A stretch of 64,000 nt of DNA from Eudasyphora cyanicolor. Its lineage: Eukaryota > Arthropoda > Insecta > Diptera > Muscidae. Positions 1 through 10,310 of the stretch are shown in pieces. Under the pieces are notes generated by a model. That model saw only the letters and a list, made by a program, of their open reading frames with translations. It did no database searches and had not been told where the DNA came from. The stretch is from the NCBI GenBank assembly GCA_963930755.1, contig OZ005736.1, positions 237,240,142-237,304,141 of the forward strand, in the 5' to 3' direction. Numbering within the stretch: the first letter of the stretch is position 1; the number at the start of each line of letters is the position of its first letter. The position numbers and the translations under genes are program-made.

Positions 1-306
1 TGAGACCTACACAACAAGTTTGATGCTATATATGGGAGCTATATCTAAATATGGACCGATATCGCCCATTTTCAATCCCAAGTTACCTGCAGCTATAAGA
101 AGTATCTATACCAAATTTTAGCCACCTAGCTCTATTATTACGGACTGTAGCGTGATTACAACAGACGGACGGACAGACGGAAATAGTATTAGAATTTTAC
201 GACGATTAAGAATATATATACTTATGGGGTCTCAGATCAATATTTAGAGGTTTTACAAACGGAGTGACATAATGAATATACTCCCCATCCTATGGTGGAG
301 GGTATA
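1..306 (-). mobile_element. Helitron-like non-autonomous element, family A (5' part, cut by window edge)
   Basis: The right end, ATGGTGGAGGGTATA, is the reverse complement of the TATACCCTCCACCAT start of other family A copies. The body carries the (GACGGACA)-type tract and TA-rich core seen at 10311-10749 and 26578-27030. The architecture of TA tract, conserved core and (GTCY)n matches the DINE-1/mini-me group of Helentron-derived elements in Diptera. The 3' hairpin end lies outside the window. It abuts the Jockey RT fragment. Confidence 0.7.
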
Positions 307-309
307 AAA

Positions 310-507
310 AGAATGACAAAATTATTGTTGCACGTGGGAAAATATTTCGATAAATGGAAAATAAAAGTTAATGATCTCAAGACACAAGCAATAACTTTTC
401 TCTACAATAAATCGCCGAAAAGAGTTCCCAATATACCACTAAACATTGCTGGTACTACTATACGTCTTCAAAAATCAATAAAATACCTAGGCATAATATT
501 GGATAAA
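310..507 (+). pseudogene. Jockey-like LINE reverse transcriptase, fragment 1 (interrupted)
   Basis: The translated segment contains YFDKWKIKVN, KTQAITF and SIKYLGIILDK, the region just after the catalytic YADD box in Jockey-clade reverse transcriptases, where the thumb begins. Reading stops at TAA exactly where an inverted-repeat-bounded DNA transposon starts (position 510). The frame resumes at 3820 with LTFKEHV, the expected next residues of the same protein. The two pieces are therefore one LINE split by insertion. The upstream RT core and endonuclease are absent, removed at the junction with the family A element. Jockey assignment rests on motif style, not on a search. Confidence 0.75.
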
Positions 508-633
508 TAAAGGGGGTTTCCAACAAGAGGTGTTATTTTGGTATTCAAAGAAAAATGTCATTTATTAGACAAATGATCGGATGTTAATTTCATAATAAAG
601 AGGAAGGCATGCCGTTAATAATGAAAAACAACA

Positions 634-1104
634 TCAACCAAATGGCCACCAATTACAGGACCATATCCTTTTCATTAAATTTTCCATAACCAAATCGCAA
701 AGTGGCTGCCCTATGTCCTCGATAGCCTCGCGAATTCTATCTTTGAGGTCTTGAATCGACGCTGGGCTGTTGGCGTAAACCTTATCTTTCACGTGGCCCC
801 AAAGGAAGAAGTCGCAAGGTGTTAAATCACAAGATCTCGGTGGCCAATTGTGATCACCTCTTCGAGAGAAAACACGGTCCGGAAACTTTTCCCGTAACAG
901 AGCATGGTTGCGTTGCTTGTGTGGCACATAGCGCCGTGTTGTTGAAAGTAAACGTTGTCCAGATCAATACCATCCAACTCCGACCATAAAAAATCATTAA
1001 TCATCTCTCGATAGCGCAATCCATTCACCCCGCCGGACGATAAACCGCACCAAACAGTCACACGTTGAGGATGGAGAGGATTCTCAACAATAACTCTTCC
1101 CAGC
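634..1104 (-). pseudogene. ITm (DDE) transposase, C-terminal part, decayed
   Basis: Reverse-strand translation gives PLHPQRVTVWCG, then FQQHGAMCHT, then RSCDLTPCDFFLWG, VKDKVY and a C-terminal tail. These are the second and third catalytic blocks of an IS630-Tc1-mariner DDE transposase. The usual FQQDGA aspartate is histidine here, so a catalytic residue is lost. The third aspartate (CDLTP) remains. A frameshift near 900 puts the two blocks in different frames. The upstream portion continues at 1809 after an insertion. The gene cannot encode an active enzyme. Confidence 0.8.
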
Positions 1105-1808
1105 GAAAACTTGGTAAGTACATGTCATTACCACTTGCATTACCAGGTAAGAACATAACATTACCCTCTGCATTAGATCAGTCGACAAATAATGTCTTAT
1201 TTATATTCACATAAATATGTAATTATTTGTAAGTTATTTTAAGTCGGTTATTGTAAAATATGCGACAACGCCAATTTGTATTAAACAACCCTTGATTTGA
1301 TTTAGAAACATATCTTTTCTTCGGAATGTTACTAAATTTCTAATCAAATCAACTTTTCTTTAATAAAAATTGTTGTTGTCACATATTTTACAATTAACTT
1401 ACAAATAGGTACATATTTAAGTCAATATAAGTAAGTCATTATTTGTTGACTGAATGTAATGCACGGGGTAATAACATGTGGTAATGATACCATGTATTTT
1501 ATGGGAACATTCCGAGTAAAAATATGTCTCGTCGTATTTAATTATATATGACATTTGTATGGTTATGAAAATCATTACTGGTAAGGTGTTATTCAACCCC
1601 TTATTAAAATAACAATAATAAGTACTTATATGTTGGATATACGTAAGCGTGGGGGTAATTAGTTATTTGTTAACTCTTCGTATGCTTGCATGGAAGTACT
1701 TTCCTCCAATATCATGGCCATGTAAAAATAATCTGAAGGGTGGCTAAATGGTAAGTCATTATTCCTTTTGAATTTCACTTACCCGCCAGGTTACCTGGTA
1801 ATGAGAGT
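1105..1808. mobile_element. Foldback/MITE insertion splitting the transposase
   Basis: The transposase frame breaks at about 1105 and resumes at about 1809. Between them lie two long inverted arms. The left arm (about 1120-1285) has CATTACCACTTGCATTACC and GTCGACAAATAATGTC. The right arm (about 1370-1520) has the reverse complements, including CATTATTTGTTGACTGAATG and GGTAATGATACCATG. No coding capacity is visible. I could not define an unambiguous target duplication, so the outer boundaries are approximate. The remainder, 1520-1808, may be part of the same element or a second insertion. Confidence 0.6.
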
Positions 1809-1954
1809 TTTTGCTGGGTTTGGGTTTCCGAGCCCCAGAAGCGACAATTTTGCTTGTTGACGTAGCCACCGAAGTGGAAATGGGCCTCATCAGTCAAGAT
1901 GATTCGTATCGTGCGTATCGTTTTGTATCGTTCGATGATCATGTATCGTTCCAT
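1809..1954 (-). pseudogene. ITm transposase, N-terminal remnant with internal deletion
   Basis: The reverse-strand reading begins at an ATG (complement of 1952-1954) with MERYMIIERY and passes directly into ILTDEAHFHFGGYVNKQNC, the first catalytic-aspartate block. Family members normally start with MERY and carry about 150 residues of helix-turn-helix DNA-binding domain before this block. That domain is missing here, so the copy was internally deleted. A Helitron-like element sits immediately upstream of the start codon, separating it from its 5' leader at 3708-3787. Confidence 0.75.
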
Positions 1955-2243
1955 TTTTATACCCAACACCACACTTTGTGCATTTGTTTGTAACACCCAA
2001 AAGGAGAAGAAATCAACCCATCGTTTAATATACCGATTGACTTAGAATCACTTTCTGAGTTGATTTAGCTATGTCCGTCTGTCTGTGCATGTATTCTTGT
2101 AATCAAAGTACAGGTCACAATTATGGTCCGATCTCGACGAAACTTTGCACATATCTTTTTTTGGCCCAAGGACGATCCCTATTGCATTTGGTTAAAATCG
2201 GTTCAAATTTAGATATAGCCCCCATATATATGTTAGCCCCGAT

Positions 2244-3200
2244 TTGACATGTAAGCGCTGTAAAAACTTTATTTTATATCCGATCAGTATGAAATTCGGC
2301 GGAAAGAGGTTCCTTATTATATGAATGAACACTGTTAAATTTGGTAGAAATCGGTACAGATTTAGATATGGCTCCCATATATAGCATCCAACTTGTTATG
2401 ATTCCTACTGTTCCCATACTGATAGAAAAAACTTCGTCATTCGTCAAAAGTCAGCTAACGTACGGATAATCCTATTGATGAATTTGTTCGTCGCCCTGAC
2501 GAATCTTACTTTTTTGTGTTTTTCGGTGTTATTTTCTTTAGGTTTGAGTTATTTTGTGAGGTGACATGCTATCCATGGTGGAGGGTATATAAGATTCGGC
2601 ACGGCCGAACTTAACGCTATTACTTGTTTTATATCCGATCAGTGCGAATTGCGGCAAAAACAGGTTTCTTTTTACATGAAGGAATACTGCTAAATTCGGA
2701 GAAAATCGGTTCAGATTTAGATATAGACCCCATATATATGTAAGCCCAAATTTGGCATGTGCGAAATTCGGCAGAAAGAGGTTTATTATTACATGAAGGA
2801 ATACTGCCAAATTCGGAGAAAATCGGTTCAGATTTAGAAATAGCCCCGATTTGACATGTAAGCGCTGTACAGACTGTATTTTAATCCGATCAGTATGAAA
2901 TTCGGCAGAAACAGGTTTCCTATTATATGAATGAACGCTGTAAAAACTGTATTTTAATACAATAAGTATGAAATTCGGCAGAAACTGGATTCCTATTATA
3001 TGAATGAACACTTTTAAGTTTGGAAGAAATCGGTTCAGATTTAGATATAGCCCCCATATATATGTAACCCCCGATTTGACATGTAAGCGCTGTATAGACC
3101 GTATTTTATATCCGATCAGTACGAAATTCGACAGAAAGAGATATTTTTACATGAATGAGTATTCAGGGAAAATCGGTTCAGATTTATATATAACCTCCAT
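2244..3200 (+). repeat. Degenerate tandem array of a ~150-bp unit inside family C
   Basis: The phrase TTTGACATGTAAGCGCTGTA recurs near 2243, 2850 and 3075, with a deleted version near 2746. Each is followed by ATATCCGATCAGT, a poly-purine AAATTCGGCAGAAA segment and TCGGTTCAGATTTAGATATA. The same unit forms a cleaner array at 44340-45130. Some units here are shortened, and one interval is replaced by family A sequence. Confidence 0.7.
2366..2630 (+). mobile_element. Family A 3' end embedded in family C
   Basis: Sequence switches from the family C unit to family A text (CTCCCATATATAGCATCCAA ... CCATGGTGGAGGGTATATAA), ending with the family A terminal hairpin TTCGGCACGGCCGAA and TTACTTGTTTT. 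Family C text then resumes (ATATCCGATCAGTGCGAA). This could be a 5'-truncated nested insertion or a template switch; the sequence alone does not decide. Confidence 0.6.
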
Positions 3201-3215
3201 ATATATTTTCCTCCT

Positions 3216-3443
3216 ATTAGAGCGCCCCAGTAGGTGAGTTGGTAGCGTGCTCGCCTATGAGTTTGGGGGTTGTGGGTTCGATTCCGACCAGAGGCTCTGG
3301 TCTGTCGCTGCAAAATCTAGCCACATGGTCTTTGTAACCCGGCTTTTCCCTGCACCGTAAAATTAGAATATAAATTCACTTTGTTTGTAATTAATATAAA
3401 ATAAAAAAAAAAAAAATAAAATAAAATAAAAAATAAATAAAAA
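3216..3443 (+). mobile_element. tRNA-derived SINE with 13-bp target-site duplication
   Basis: The element is bracketed by a perfect 13-bp direct repeat, ATATTTTCCTCCT (3203-3215 and 3444-3456). Its head is tRNA-like: TAGGTGAGTTGGTAG fits the polymerase III A box and GGTTCGATTCC is a perfect B box. The body ends in an A-rich (AAAATA)n tail. The empty site exists in the paralogous family C copy near 45201-45240, confirming the junctions. The anticodon region is degenerate, so I do not name the parent tRNA. Confidence 0.85.
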
Positions 3444-3819
3444 ATATTTTCCTCCTGATATGGTATCAAAGCGCTATAGAAGTTGTACTTGACTTCCGAT
3501 CATAAAAATTTTCCCGAAAAATGTTTCTCAATTTAGGAACAAATATTTCTTAATTTAGCGATTATCGGTTCAGAATTAGATAATATATTCCTACCCATTT
3601 ACCAATTATTGCAAATTATTGTCGCAATGACCCTTATCGCATTGTTAGTGAGGTGTAGGGTATTATATAGTCGGCCCCGCCCAACTTTCTGCCTTTCCTT
3701 ACTGGTTAGTAATGGCGTAGTGTCTACATGTCAAATGTTAAAGAATAAAAGCTTCAAAAGTGACAGCTACCGAAATACCGGGTGATTCAAAATAACACCT
3801 CTTGTTGGAAAACCCTGTA

Positions 3820-4204
3820 GTTGACCTTCAAAGAACATGTTCTTCACGCAGCTGATAACCCCATAAAATGTGGTGGAGCTTTATTCCCTCTGATAAATCG
3901 AAAATCTCAATTAAATACAAAAAACAAGCTACTAATCTACAAAATGTGTATTCGGCCAACAATGACTTATGGCTGCCAAGTCTGGTCACTTAGATGTGCC
4001 AACACATATTTAAAGCGTCTTCAAGTAATCCAGAATAAGAACCTGCAATCAATATTTTGCCTACATAAACGATACTCAACCCTCCGCGTACACCAACGAT
4101 TTAACGAGAAAATTGTTTCAGATTTTGTCAACAAGATAACTGAAAGTTTTGAGAGGAAAAATTGCTCATCTAACTATAGGTTATTACGAAATTTACATGA
4201 ATAG
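3820..4204 (+). pseudogene. Jockey-like LINE reverse transcriptase, fragment 2 (C-terminus)
   Basis: Continues the RT from 310-507. LTFKEHVLHA is followed by ALFPLINRKSQL, NKLLIYKMCIRPTMTYGCQVW and LKRLQVIQNKNLQSI, the standard thumb and C-terminal segment of Jockey-clade pol proteins, ending at TAG. The rejoined text would have a stop codon at the junction (AAA TAG TTG), created or preserved by the TA insertion site. The LINE was probably already dead or was killed by the transposon. The following 3' region is short and AT-rich, with no clear poly(A) tail. Confidence 0.8.
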
Positions 4205-5215
4205 TTAACTAACTGTAACTTGAAAATTACATTAATATATTCATATTAAAAATTGTACTCGTATTTTCGAAATTTAAGAGGTTTTCTCCAATCTTTTATC
4301 CTCAAAATGTTAGTACAGACTTATAGAATTGAAACCGAATACTTTCCATATTAAATATTCTTATTTGTTGCAATACTTTTGTTATATCTCAAAACTTGAC
4401 AAAAACTTAAATTGTAAACTATTTTATACAATTTAAGTTTTTATCAATAATAATGGTAGATGATTATTCAATAAAAAAAGTTTCTGTAGTATGATGTGAG
4501 AAAAATATAAGGAGTAATTTGCAGAATTACGAAATTTGGTACCAAGTTGTATTTTGCCATAATTAAGAACAAAAATAATTTTGGATCCAATAGCACCACG
4601 GGTCTCTTATTCCGGGTCGCAAAAATCAGACTGCATTGAAACATAGTATATTTATGAAATTTACCATTTCATAATATTTCATATTTATCCCACAGAAAGG
4701 GTTCAAAAGATTTAAAAATAAATATACCAAGAACGAACGGTGAAAATTTTTGGAGGAATCTGTTAACGGTTTCTACCTTCCCAGACAATAAATGTAGTGA
4801 ACCATAATAAAACATACGAGTGTTGAACATTATAAACACTATTAATAACAATAGCCATATTGGATGTTGCAAATCGTAATCTATATATATCTATATATTT
4901 ACTAGCATTTTAACACCCGGAGTTGCCCAGGTTGTCCATTAATACCGTAATCCAAACTTTGTAAGCTTGAAGCTATTCTAATAAAAACACAAAATATGGG
5001 CAATGGTAACAGATATTTTTGGTTTGACCACGGGACATTCATAAAATTAATATTTGTTTGATTCAGTATGAGGCTACAGTGCTGGACCTACTTTCATAAA
5101 ACTTGCTGGACATTTGGTTTTGGGATTTCGCCAAGTGATTTTCGACACTTAGTCGCTAATTGTACGCGTATAGAAAAGACCCTTGTATACTCGTATGACT
5201 TCAGATAGTGGTTTA
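4205..5215. other. AT-rich stretch without recognisable gene
   Basis: Only short shadow reading frames occur. There is a low-complexity run near 4330-4500 and a TATATA stretch near 4880. A segment near 5090-5150 (CGCCAAGTGATTTT) resembles one near 42830, suggesting an old dispersed repeat. I see no promoter, RNA gene or exon I could defend. Confidence 0.4.
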
Positions 5216-5221
5216 TATACG

Positions 5222-5830
5222 ATTACTAGCTGACCCGGTGCGCTTCGCTACCCTCAAAGTGCGTTTCAGTGAAATAGAACCATATGATATGTTGACACTC
5301 TTGATATTACGGCAGTGTTTTCGGGTCATCCATATTGTACTTACCTGCACAAATTTCGTGTAGTGCAATACCCGTCAAATCCCCTTGGGAGGCTACGACG
5401 CTCTTTCTCTGTTGGGGCATCTAGATTGCTGTGAAATACAGTCATACCATTTAGTGCAATAATTCTACCAGTATTTATTTTTTCTATAACGATGGCGCAT
5501 GCGCGTAGTCACTCCCACGCCCGCTTTCACTGTTTCTCCGTTTTTAGTCCTGTGACGCGTGCTGGTACCAAGGTCACACATACTAAATTTCGAGAATTTT
5601 ACTGCAATAGTTCTTGAAATATTTCATATTTGAATTTTAGGTTGCCCATACAACCACGCAACGCCCACTGTCACTATCACACCGGTTTTTGACTCCATGA
5701 TGTGTACTGGTACCAAGGTCACACATATCGAATTTCGAGTATTTTGAACCAATAGTATCCAAGATGCCATATTGGAAAGTTTTGAAAATCAGTAGATTTA
5801 TTTGTACAAAAAAGCTTTTCATAACGTATT
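5222..5830. repeat. Dispersed insect repeat with an internal ~145-bp duplication
   Basis: Opens with TAGCTGACCCGGTGCGCTTC, a phrase recurrent in insect repeats. It then holds two diverged units (about 5490-5640 and 5640-5775). Each has CTTTCACTGTTTCTC/CACTATCACACCGG text followed by GGTACCAAGGTCACACATA and AATTTCGAG. No coding frame is supported. Type not determined. Confidence 0.45.
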
Positions 5831-7000
5831 ATTTTCATTGCGCTGCAATGCCAAATTTTTTTAAATTATAAAGCTTTCGTTTTGTCGCAGGAATTCCAGA
5901 ATAGGTATTTAAAATCCCAGCAAAAAATAAAAGAAGTACTTCCAAAAGAATAACATTATAAGTACTTCCAATTCATAAGTATGAACATTTTTTCGGCATT
6001 TAATGCAGTTCTTCTAAATAACTAACCAAAATGTAATTTCGGAATATAAATTATTAACCCAAGAATGCATAATTTTAAAACGATTGGATGTGAATCTTGT
6101 GAAGTGATAAAAGTCCGGATCGGAAGGAACATATATATGAGGGCTGTGATATATATGTAAAATACTGTGTCTATAGTGCTAAAGGGAAGAAATATATATT
6201 TATATGGCGGCTATATCAGAATTAGTGAATGGTTCTGGAAGCTAGTCGACTTTTTCATCAATTAAATTTCGTTTCAGTCGACTAGGTCGATAAATCGGAC
6301 CTACAAGTCGACTTTTCATAGCCGATTAAAATTATATAGTAATTTCAAAGTATGCTGATTTTCTTCGAAATATGTTAAATTTTGGAATTGTAGTACATTG
6401 GATTGCGATAAAAACTGAATTTATTAACAACACTTTATACTTTCCAAAAATGTTAATATAGCGTCACCAGAAATGCCCAAGAGCGTAACCCTCAAAAAAT
6501 GAATATTCGTTTTTCGTCAAAAAATCACGATTTTATTCAAGAAAAATAGACGTAACATCAAGTGCTCGTTTTTGATAAAGAACAAAAGACGTAACTCACA
6601 TTGTAGAACTTACTGTATTCATCTATTTAACCTTTGTAGTTGTTCTCTTGTTGCTGTTTTGATTTTTGAAAATCGTGTTTGACATCTATTTTAGATGCAA
6701 AATTCTATATGAGTCTGTATTTAAATGTGGCCTTTATCTGAAGGGTATCCATTTTTTTTTATCAAATTTCGCAGTGTTCGTGATTCTATAAACTAATCTC
6801 TGCCAAATTTAATAATGCTCTGATGTAAAACATGAAAACACACTTTTCCAACCTTGCTAGTGACCGTTTATTCTCTTTTGCACAATTAAAAAATCCATTG
6901 TGCAAAATATAGTACATTTGACTAAAATATGACTTCTATGGAGCTTAGATGCTAAATCGGAAGGAACACATCCATGCGAGTATGTGGGGCTACATGTAAA
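5830..7000. other. AT-rich degenerate region
   Basis: Contains a TCCCAGCAAAAAA motif at about 5920 whose inverse occurs near 7980, possibly old inverted ends of a 2-kb element. A cluster of GTCGACT-type words lies at 6240-6315. No coding region is recognised. Confidence 0.3.
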
Positions 7001-7450
7001 TTTGAACCGATATTGTTCACACAGATATTAACTGTTAAAATAAGACACTCTTTACCAAATTTCATGAACATCAAAAGGAAATTATATCTTCTATAGAGGG
7101 TATAAGCTAAATCAAAGGTACATTTATATATATTACGATATCTGGTTCTAGTTGAGAGATTTTTGATCGTTCGCCGTAGACGAAAGAAAAACGGATTGTC
7201 TTTCAATTTCAATACGAATTGTCTTGTCCCAAAATAAAGATATGTACAAAATTCCATTAAGATCGGACTATATTTGTGACCTGAACATAAATTACAAGAA
7301 CGCATGCACAAACTGACATAGCTAAATCGGTTCAGAAAGTGATTCTAAGTCGATCGGTATAATAAACGATGGTTCTATATATCTCTTCTCATTTTTGGTG
7401 TTAGAAACAAATGCATAAAATCATAATAAATTGTACCACAGTGTGGTGTA
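7000..7450 (-). mobile_element. Helitron-like element, family C fragment (reverse)
   Basis: Reverse complement of the family C 5' half: CTGACATAGCTAAATCGG, GAAAGTGATTCTAAG and the GTGTTAGAAACAAATG leader. The terminal hairpin words TGTACCACAGTGTGG follow near 7432, and a second copy, TACCACACTGTGGTAC, lies near 7520. The 3' hairpin end is absent. Confidence 0.55.
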
Positions 7451-7549
7451 GGTTATAATTAAATAATTTTAAAAGAAATTATGGTAATTAAATATACCAT
7501 ACCATACATACTGTACCACACTGTGGTACTTTACTACTCTCTGAACCGG

Positions 7550-8060
7550 GGCTACGGAAAACTTTCTTTTTTGTGAGAATGTTAATTACACTATGGGGTC
7601 ACACTTTTCAAGAGCCATCTACACCATACAGATTACAGACATCTTCAAATGTCCTAAACATACATACATATATATGATCGTTGATCTCTTTGGCCAATAG
7701 TATATTATTTATACGTTCCCTTCCCTATGTCAACATTTGTATTCCTTTAAAATATGAAATCTCTGGACCCAAAGATGTTAATAAGAACGACATACATTCA
7801 TCAAATAAATACAACACCAAAAAAGCAAATCTTACAGTGCTTTAAAAGAGTTGTGCAAAAGTGGTGACAAAGAAGTACTTCCCCGGCGCGACAACCCCTT
7901 GTTAAATTCATTGGTGAAAATCCAAATTAGAACCACTTCCGGATCATAAGTTGGGGATTTTTATTGCTTCTTTGGGTGCTCTTTTTTTGCTGGGATGCCA
8001 ATGATAAGAAATGTGATAGTAAAAACTCATGAATGATTATTGTTATGAATTCGAGAATAG
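7550..8060. other. Unassigned AT-rich interval
   Basis: No coding frame or RNA gene is supported. Short TATATA and homopolymer tracts occur. TTTTTTTGCTGGGA at about 7978 may be the right end of an old inverted-repeat element. Confidence 0.3.
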
Positions 8061-8066
8061 CACCGT

Positions 8067-8400
8067 TAGAATCACTTTCTGAGTTGATTTAGTTATGTCC
8101 GTCTGTCTGCGCATGTATTCTTGTAATCAAAGTACAGGTCGCAATTGTGGCCCAATATCAACGAATTTTGCACATATCTTTCTTTTGGCCCAAGGACTAT
8201 CCCTATTAAATTTGGTTAAAATGGGTTAAGATTTACATATAGCTCCCATATATACATATGTAGCTCCGATTTGGAATATATGCACTGTATACTGTAGAAG
8301 CCTTTTGATACACTTAGATACAATATTAAATTTTGAGAAAAATCGGTTCAGATTTAGATATAACCCCCCATATATAGGGTGGTTAAATTTTAGGGGCTGA
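8067..8400 (+). mobile_element. Helitron-like element, family C fragment (forward)
   Basis: Matches the 5' half of the 1958 and 44080 copies: TCACTTTCTGAGTTGATTTA, CCGTCTGTCTG, GCACATATCTTTCTTTTGGC, then one and a half ~150-bp units ending in CAGATTTAGATATAACC. Both ends are truncated. Confidence 0.65.
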
Positions 8401-9040
8401 TGTTGTTTTTGAATAAAACACAAATTATTTAGGAAATTATTGACATTCAAGAATTTAAACAATAAAAATTTTCCAAAGCTGCAATTTAATGCAAAAATAT
8501 AGAATTTTAATTATTTTGTTACATTCGGAGTACAATACCACGGACAAATGTGAGTAATTTCCATAAAATCATACATATACATATTTTGAATCATACATAT
8601 TTTGACCAGATATGATGGTTATAAAAAAACATTTGTTGCAAAAGAATTTAAATGTGCAGAAACAGAAAAACGTCAAAATTTATCAGACCAGTGTTATTAT
8701 TTCGTCCATAACTTTGTGAGTCGTATATTCTGTGCAATTTCGAATAGGGAGCAATTTTTTTAAAATTTTTTCGAAAATTTTTTTTTGCGATTTGTGTCCT
8801 CTTTAAGGCAACGTAAACTTTGCAAAAATCGGTTCAGCCGTTCGAGAGCAATTACAAATTTCGTGAAACCAAAAACACATTTTTCCAAAAAAAACTGAAA
8901 ATTACCATAAATTTGTTTTAACAAAAAATGTGAAAAAAAAACATTTTATTAGCGAAATCTTATTTTACTTATTTGTAACTGTTTATAAACATTTTAGCCA
9001 AAAATGAACTACATACGTCGATATTAAATATTCTGACCCA
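8400..9040. other. AT-rich interval
   Basis: Long A and T runs (about 8750-8960) and a TCGGTTCAGCCGTTCGAGAG phrase are typical of degraded Helitron-like tandem units. No gene is recognised. Confidence 0.3.
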
Positions 9041-9043
9041 GAG

Positions 9044-9128
9044 TAGTTTAGCTACCCTATAGGTGCCGGTTTCTATTATCTTTCATTGGACTGCCTGATC
9101 GTAAGAGCTATATCCAAACTTAATGTTT
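9044..9128 (-). pseudogene. LINE Y shards (RNase H region)
   Basis: Two short pieces match LINE Y copies. TTAGCTACCCTATAGGTGCC with CATTGGACTGCCTGAT corresponds to 49820-49875, and GAGCTATATCCAAACT corresponds to about 12990-13012. They are joined with the intervening sequence deleted. Reverse-strand orientation. Too short to encode anything. Confidence 0.6.
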
Positions 9129-9567
9129 TAAGGGATATTGCATTTTTAACCTCAAAAAATTCCAAACTATATTCAGTCACAAATAGGCGTTTACCCGTCA
9201 ACGAAATCAAATGTTATTTATAAAATATTCGAGGTGATTCGATTTACATCATAAAGGAATTCCGCACAAAATATTTTTTTAGCCACTCCTAAAAAACTAA
9301 CTGTCTTTGACTTGGCATACTTTGGAATGGACGTATCTGTACAGAGAAGGAATCCCAGAAACTTGAAATTCCTAAGCTTTCTATGTACACTAAAATTGTT
9401 GCTGACTTTAGTAACCATTCCATTTCCCAGCAAACTTTGGAACGACGGGAATAAATATGTAATATATAGTTTTTTAAATTTGCAATTTACATAGAAGAAA
9501 CCTTTAGTATTTGAATCATATTTTTTGAAATATAAGCCCGATAGGGCCCTTTAAATGAAACAACATA

Positions 9568-9818
9568 TGAAGCATAGCCGCAAATAACGTTGAAAACGAC
9601 AAAATTAAAACGGCTAAAAATTCATAAAAAACGTTTTAAAATAGCAGACACTTTCAAAATGTTCTTTATTAACTCATTATCGACATATGTACCTGCATTA
9701 AAAGTCTACTTAATAAGCAAAACAACAAATATAAATTTAATGTATTTAATAAATTACAAATTATTTTTGTTCACACGACGTTAATGGCGCTTACAACGTT
9801 ATACGCGGCTATGGTTCA
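9568..9818. mobile_element. MITE with ~24-bp inverted ends (copy 1)
   Basis: TGAAGCATAGCCGCAAATAA at the left end is the near-exact inverse of the right end around TTATACGCGGCTATGGTTCA. The AT-rich interior has GTTCACACGACGTTAATGGC before the right end. A shorter relative at 57798-57947 has the same ends and the same GTTCACACGGCGTTAATGGC segment, so this is a small family. No coding capacity. Confidence 0.7.
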
Positions 9819-9961
9819 AATTTTGGGAATACCACTTTCAAGTAGAAATAGTGGTTTAGTTAATATCGTTAAAACAATTAAAAAAAAAATATTTTTTTAC
9901 TATAATCGTTTTTGGCGCGAAAAAACCATAAAAAATATTAAAAAATCACCGAAATATGTTT

Positions 9962-10049
9962 TGAATTTTTTACACAATATACTTCGAAAGTTTTACTATA
10001 GACGGTTTATTATAGTAAAACTTTCGAAGTATATAGTGTAAAAAATTCA
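9962..10049. repeat. Long near-perfect hairpin (39-bp arms)
   Basis: The arm at 9962-10000 and the arm at 10011-10049 are reverse complements with one mismatch in 39, separated by a 10-nt loop (GACGGTTTAT). A transcript of either strand would fold into a long stem. It may be a young palindrome, a MITE core or a hairpin-RNA source. No protein-coding role is evident. Confidence 0.85.
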
Positions 10050-10310
10050 TGAAGAAATATTAAGAAATATGGCAACGCCCACAATTATTCGGAAGCGTCT
10101 AGGAAAAAAGTTTAATTGCGGGGTCCATCATAACTCGGTGGGATTATCTAAAATCAAAAAACCAAAATTATTTCGTTAGGTAATCGTTTTCCTCAGGTAA
10201 CGCTGGGAGGGTTTTTTCAAAATTTCCATTTTTTTAAATTTTTTAGGAACACTTTAAATGACAAACGCGATTTTTGGTAAAAAAAATCGGCTAATGTGTT
10301 ATTGTAACAT
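10050..10310. other. Unassigned AT-rich interval
   Basis: A/T runs and no supported frame. Confidence 0.3.

Larger units (their letters stand above)
1958..3707 (+). mobile_element. Helitron-like non-autonomous element, family C
   Basis: Begins with a TATACCCAACACCAC head, then the TGTTTGTAACACCC leader and CCGTCTGTCTGTG tract. Ends with GTGTAGGGTATTATATAG, a hairpin (GTCGG/CCAAC, imperfect here) and CTTACTGGTT. It inserted at a T/A-rich site just before the transposase start codon, with no clear target duplication, as for Helentron-type elements. It contains partial tandem copies of a ~150-bp unit, a patch of family A 3' sequence (about 2366-2628) and a SINE (3216-3443). There is no coding capacity. 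Confidence 0.7.
510..3817 (-). mobile_element. Tc1/mariner-superfamily (ITm) element with nested insertions
   Basis: The two ends are inverted repeats. CCAACAAGAGGTGTTATTTTG at about 520-540 is matched in reverse complement at about 3788-3808, followed by GGAAAACCCTG. A TA dinucleotide flanks both sides (508-509 and 3818-3819), as expected for this superfamily. The element carries reverse-strand transposase remains at 634-1104 and 1809-1954. Its 3.3-kb length is inflated by a foldback insertion (about 1105-1808), a Helitron-like insertion (about 1958-3707) and a SINE inside the latter. It interrupts a Jockey-like LINE. Confidence 0.8.

Noticed and set aside
3222..3296. Functional tRNA gene
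   Set aside because: The A and B boxes are good, but the anticodon arm is degenerate and the segment is the head of a 228-bp body with an A-rich tail and a target duplication, so it is a SINE.
5920..7992. Two-kilobase transposon with CCCAGCAAAAAA ends
   Set aside because: Only about 13 bp of inverted match, no duplication and no coding region; chance cannot be excluded.
9590..10041. Two consecutive small proteins (64 and 85 residues)
   Set aside because: They span a MITE and the 39-bp hairpin, are lysine/phenylalanine rich from AT bias, and have no recognised domain.
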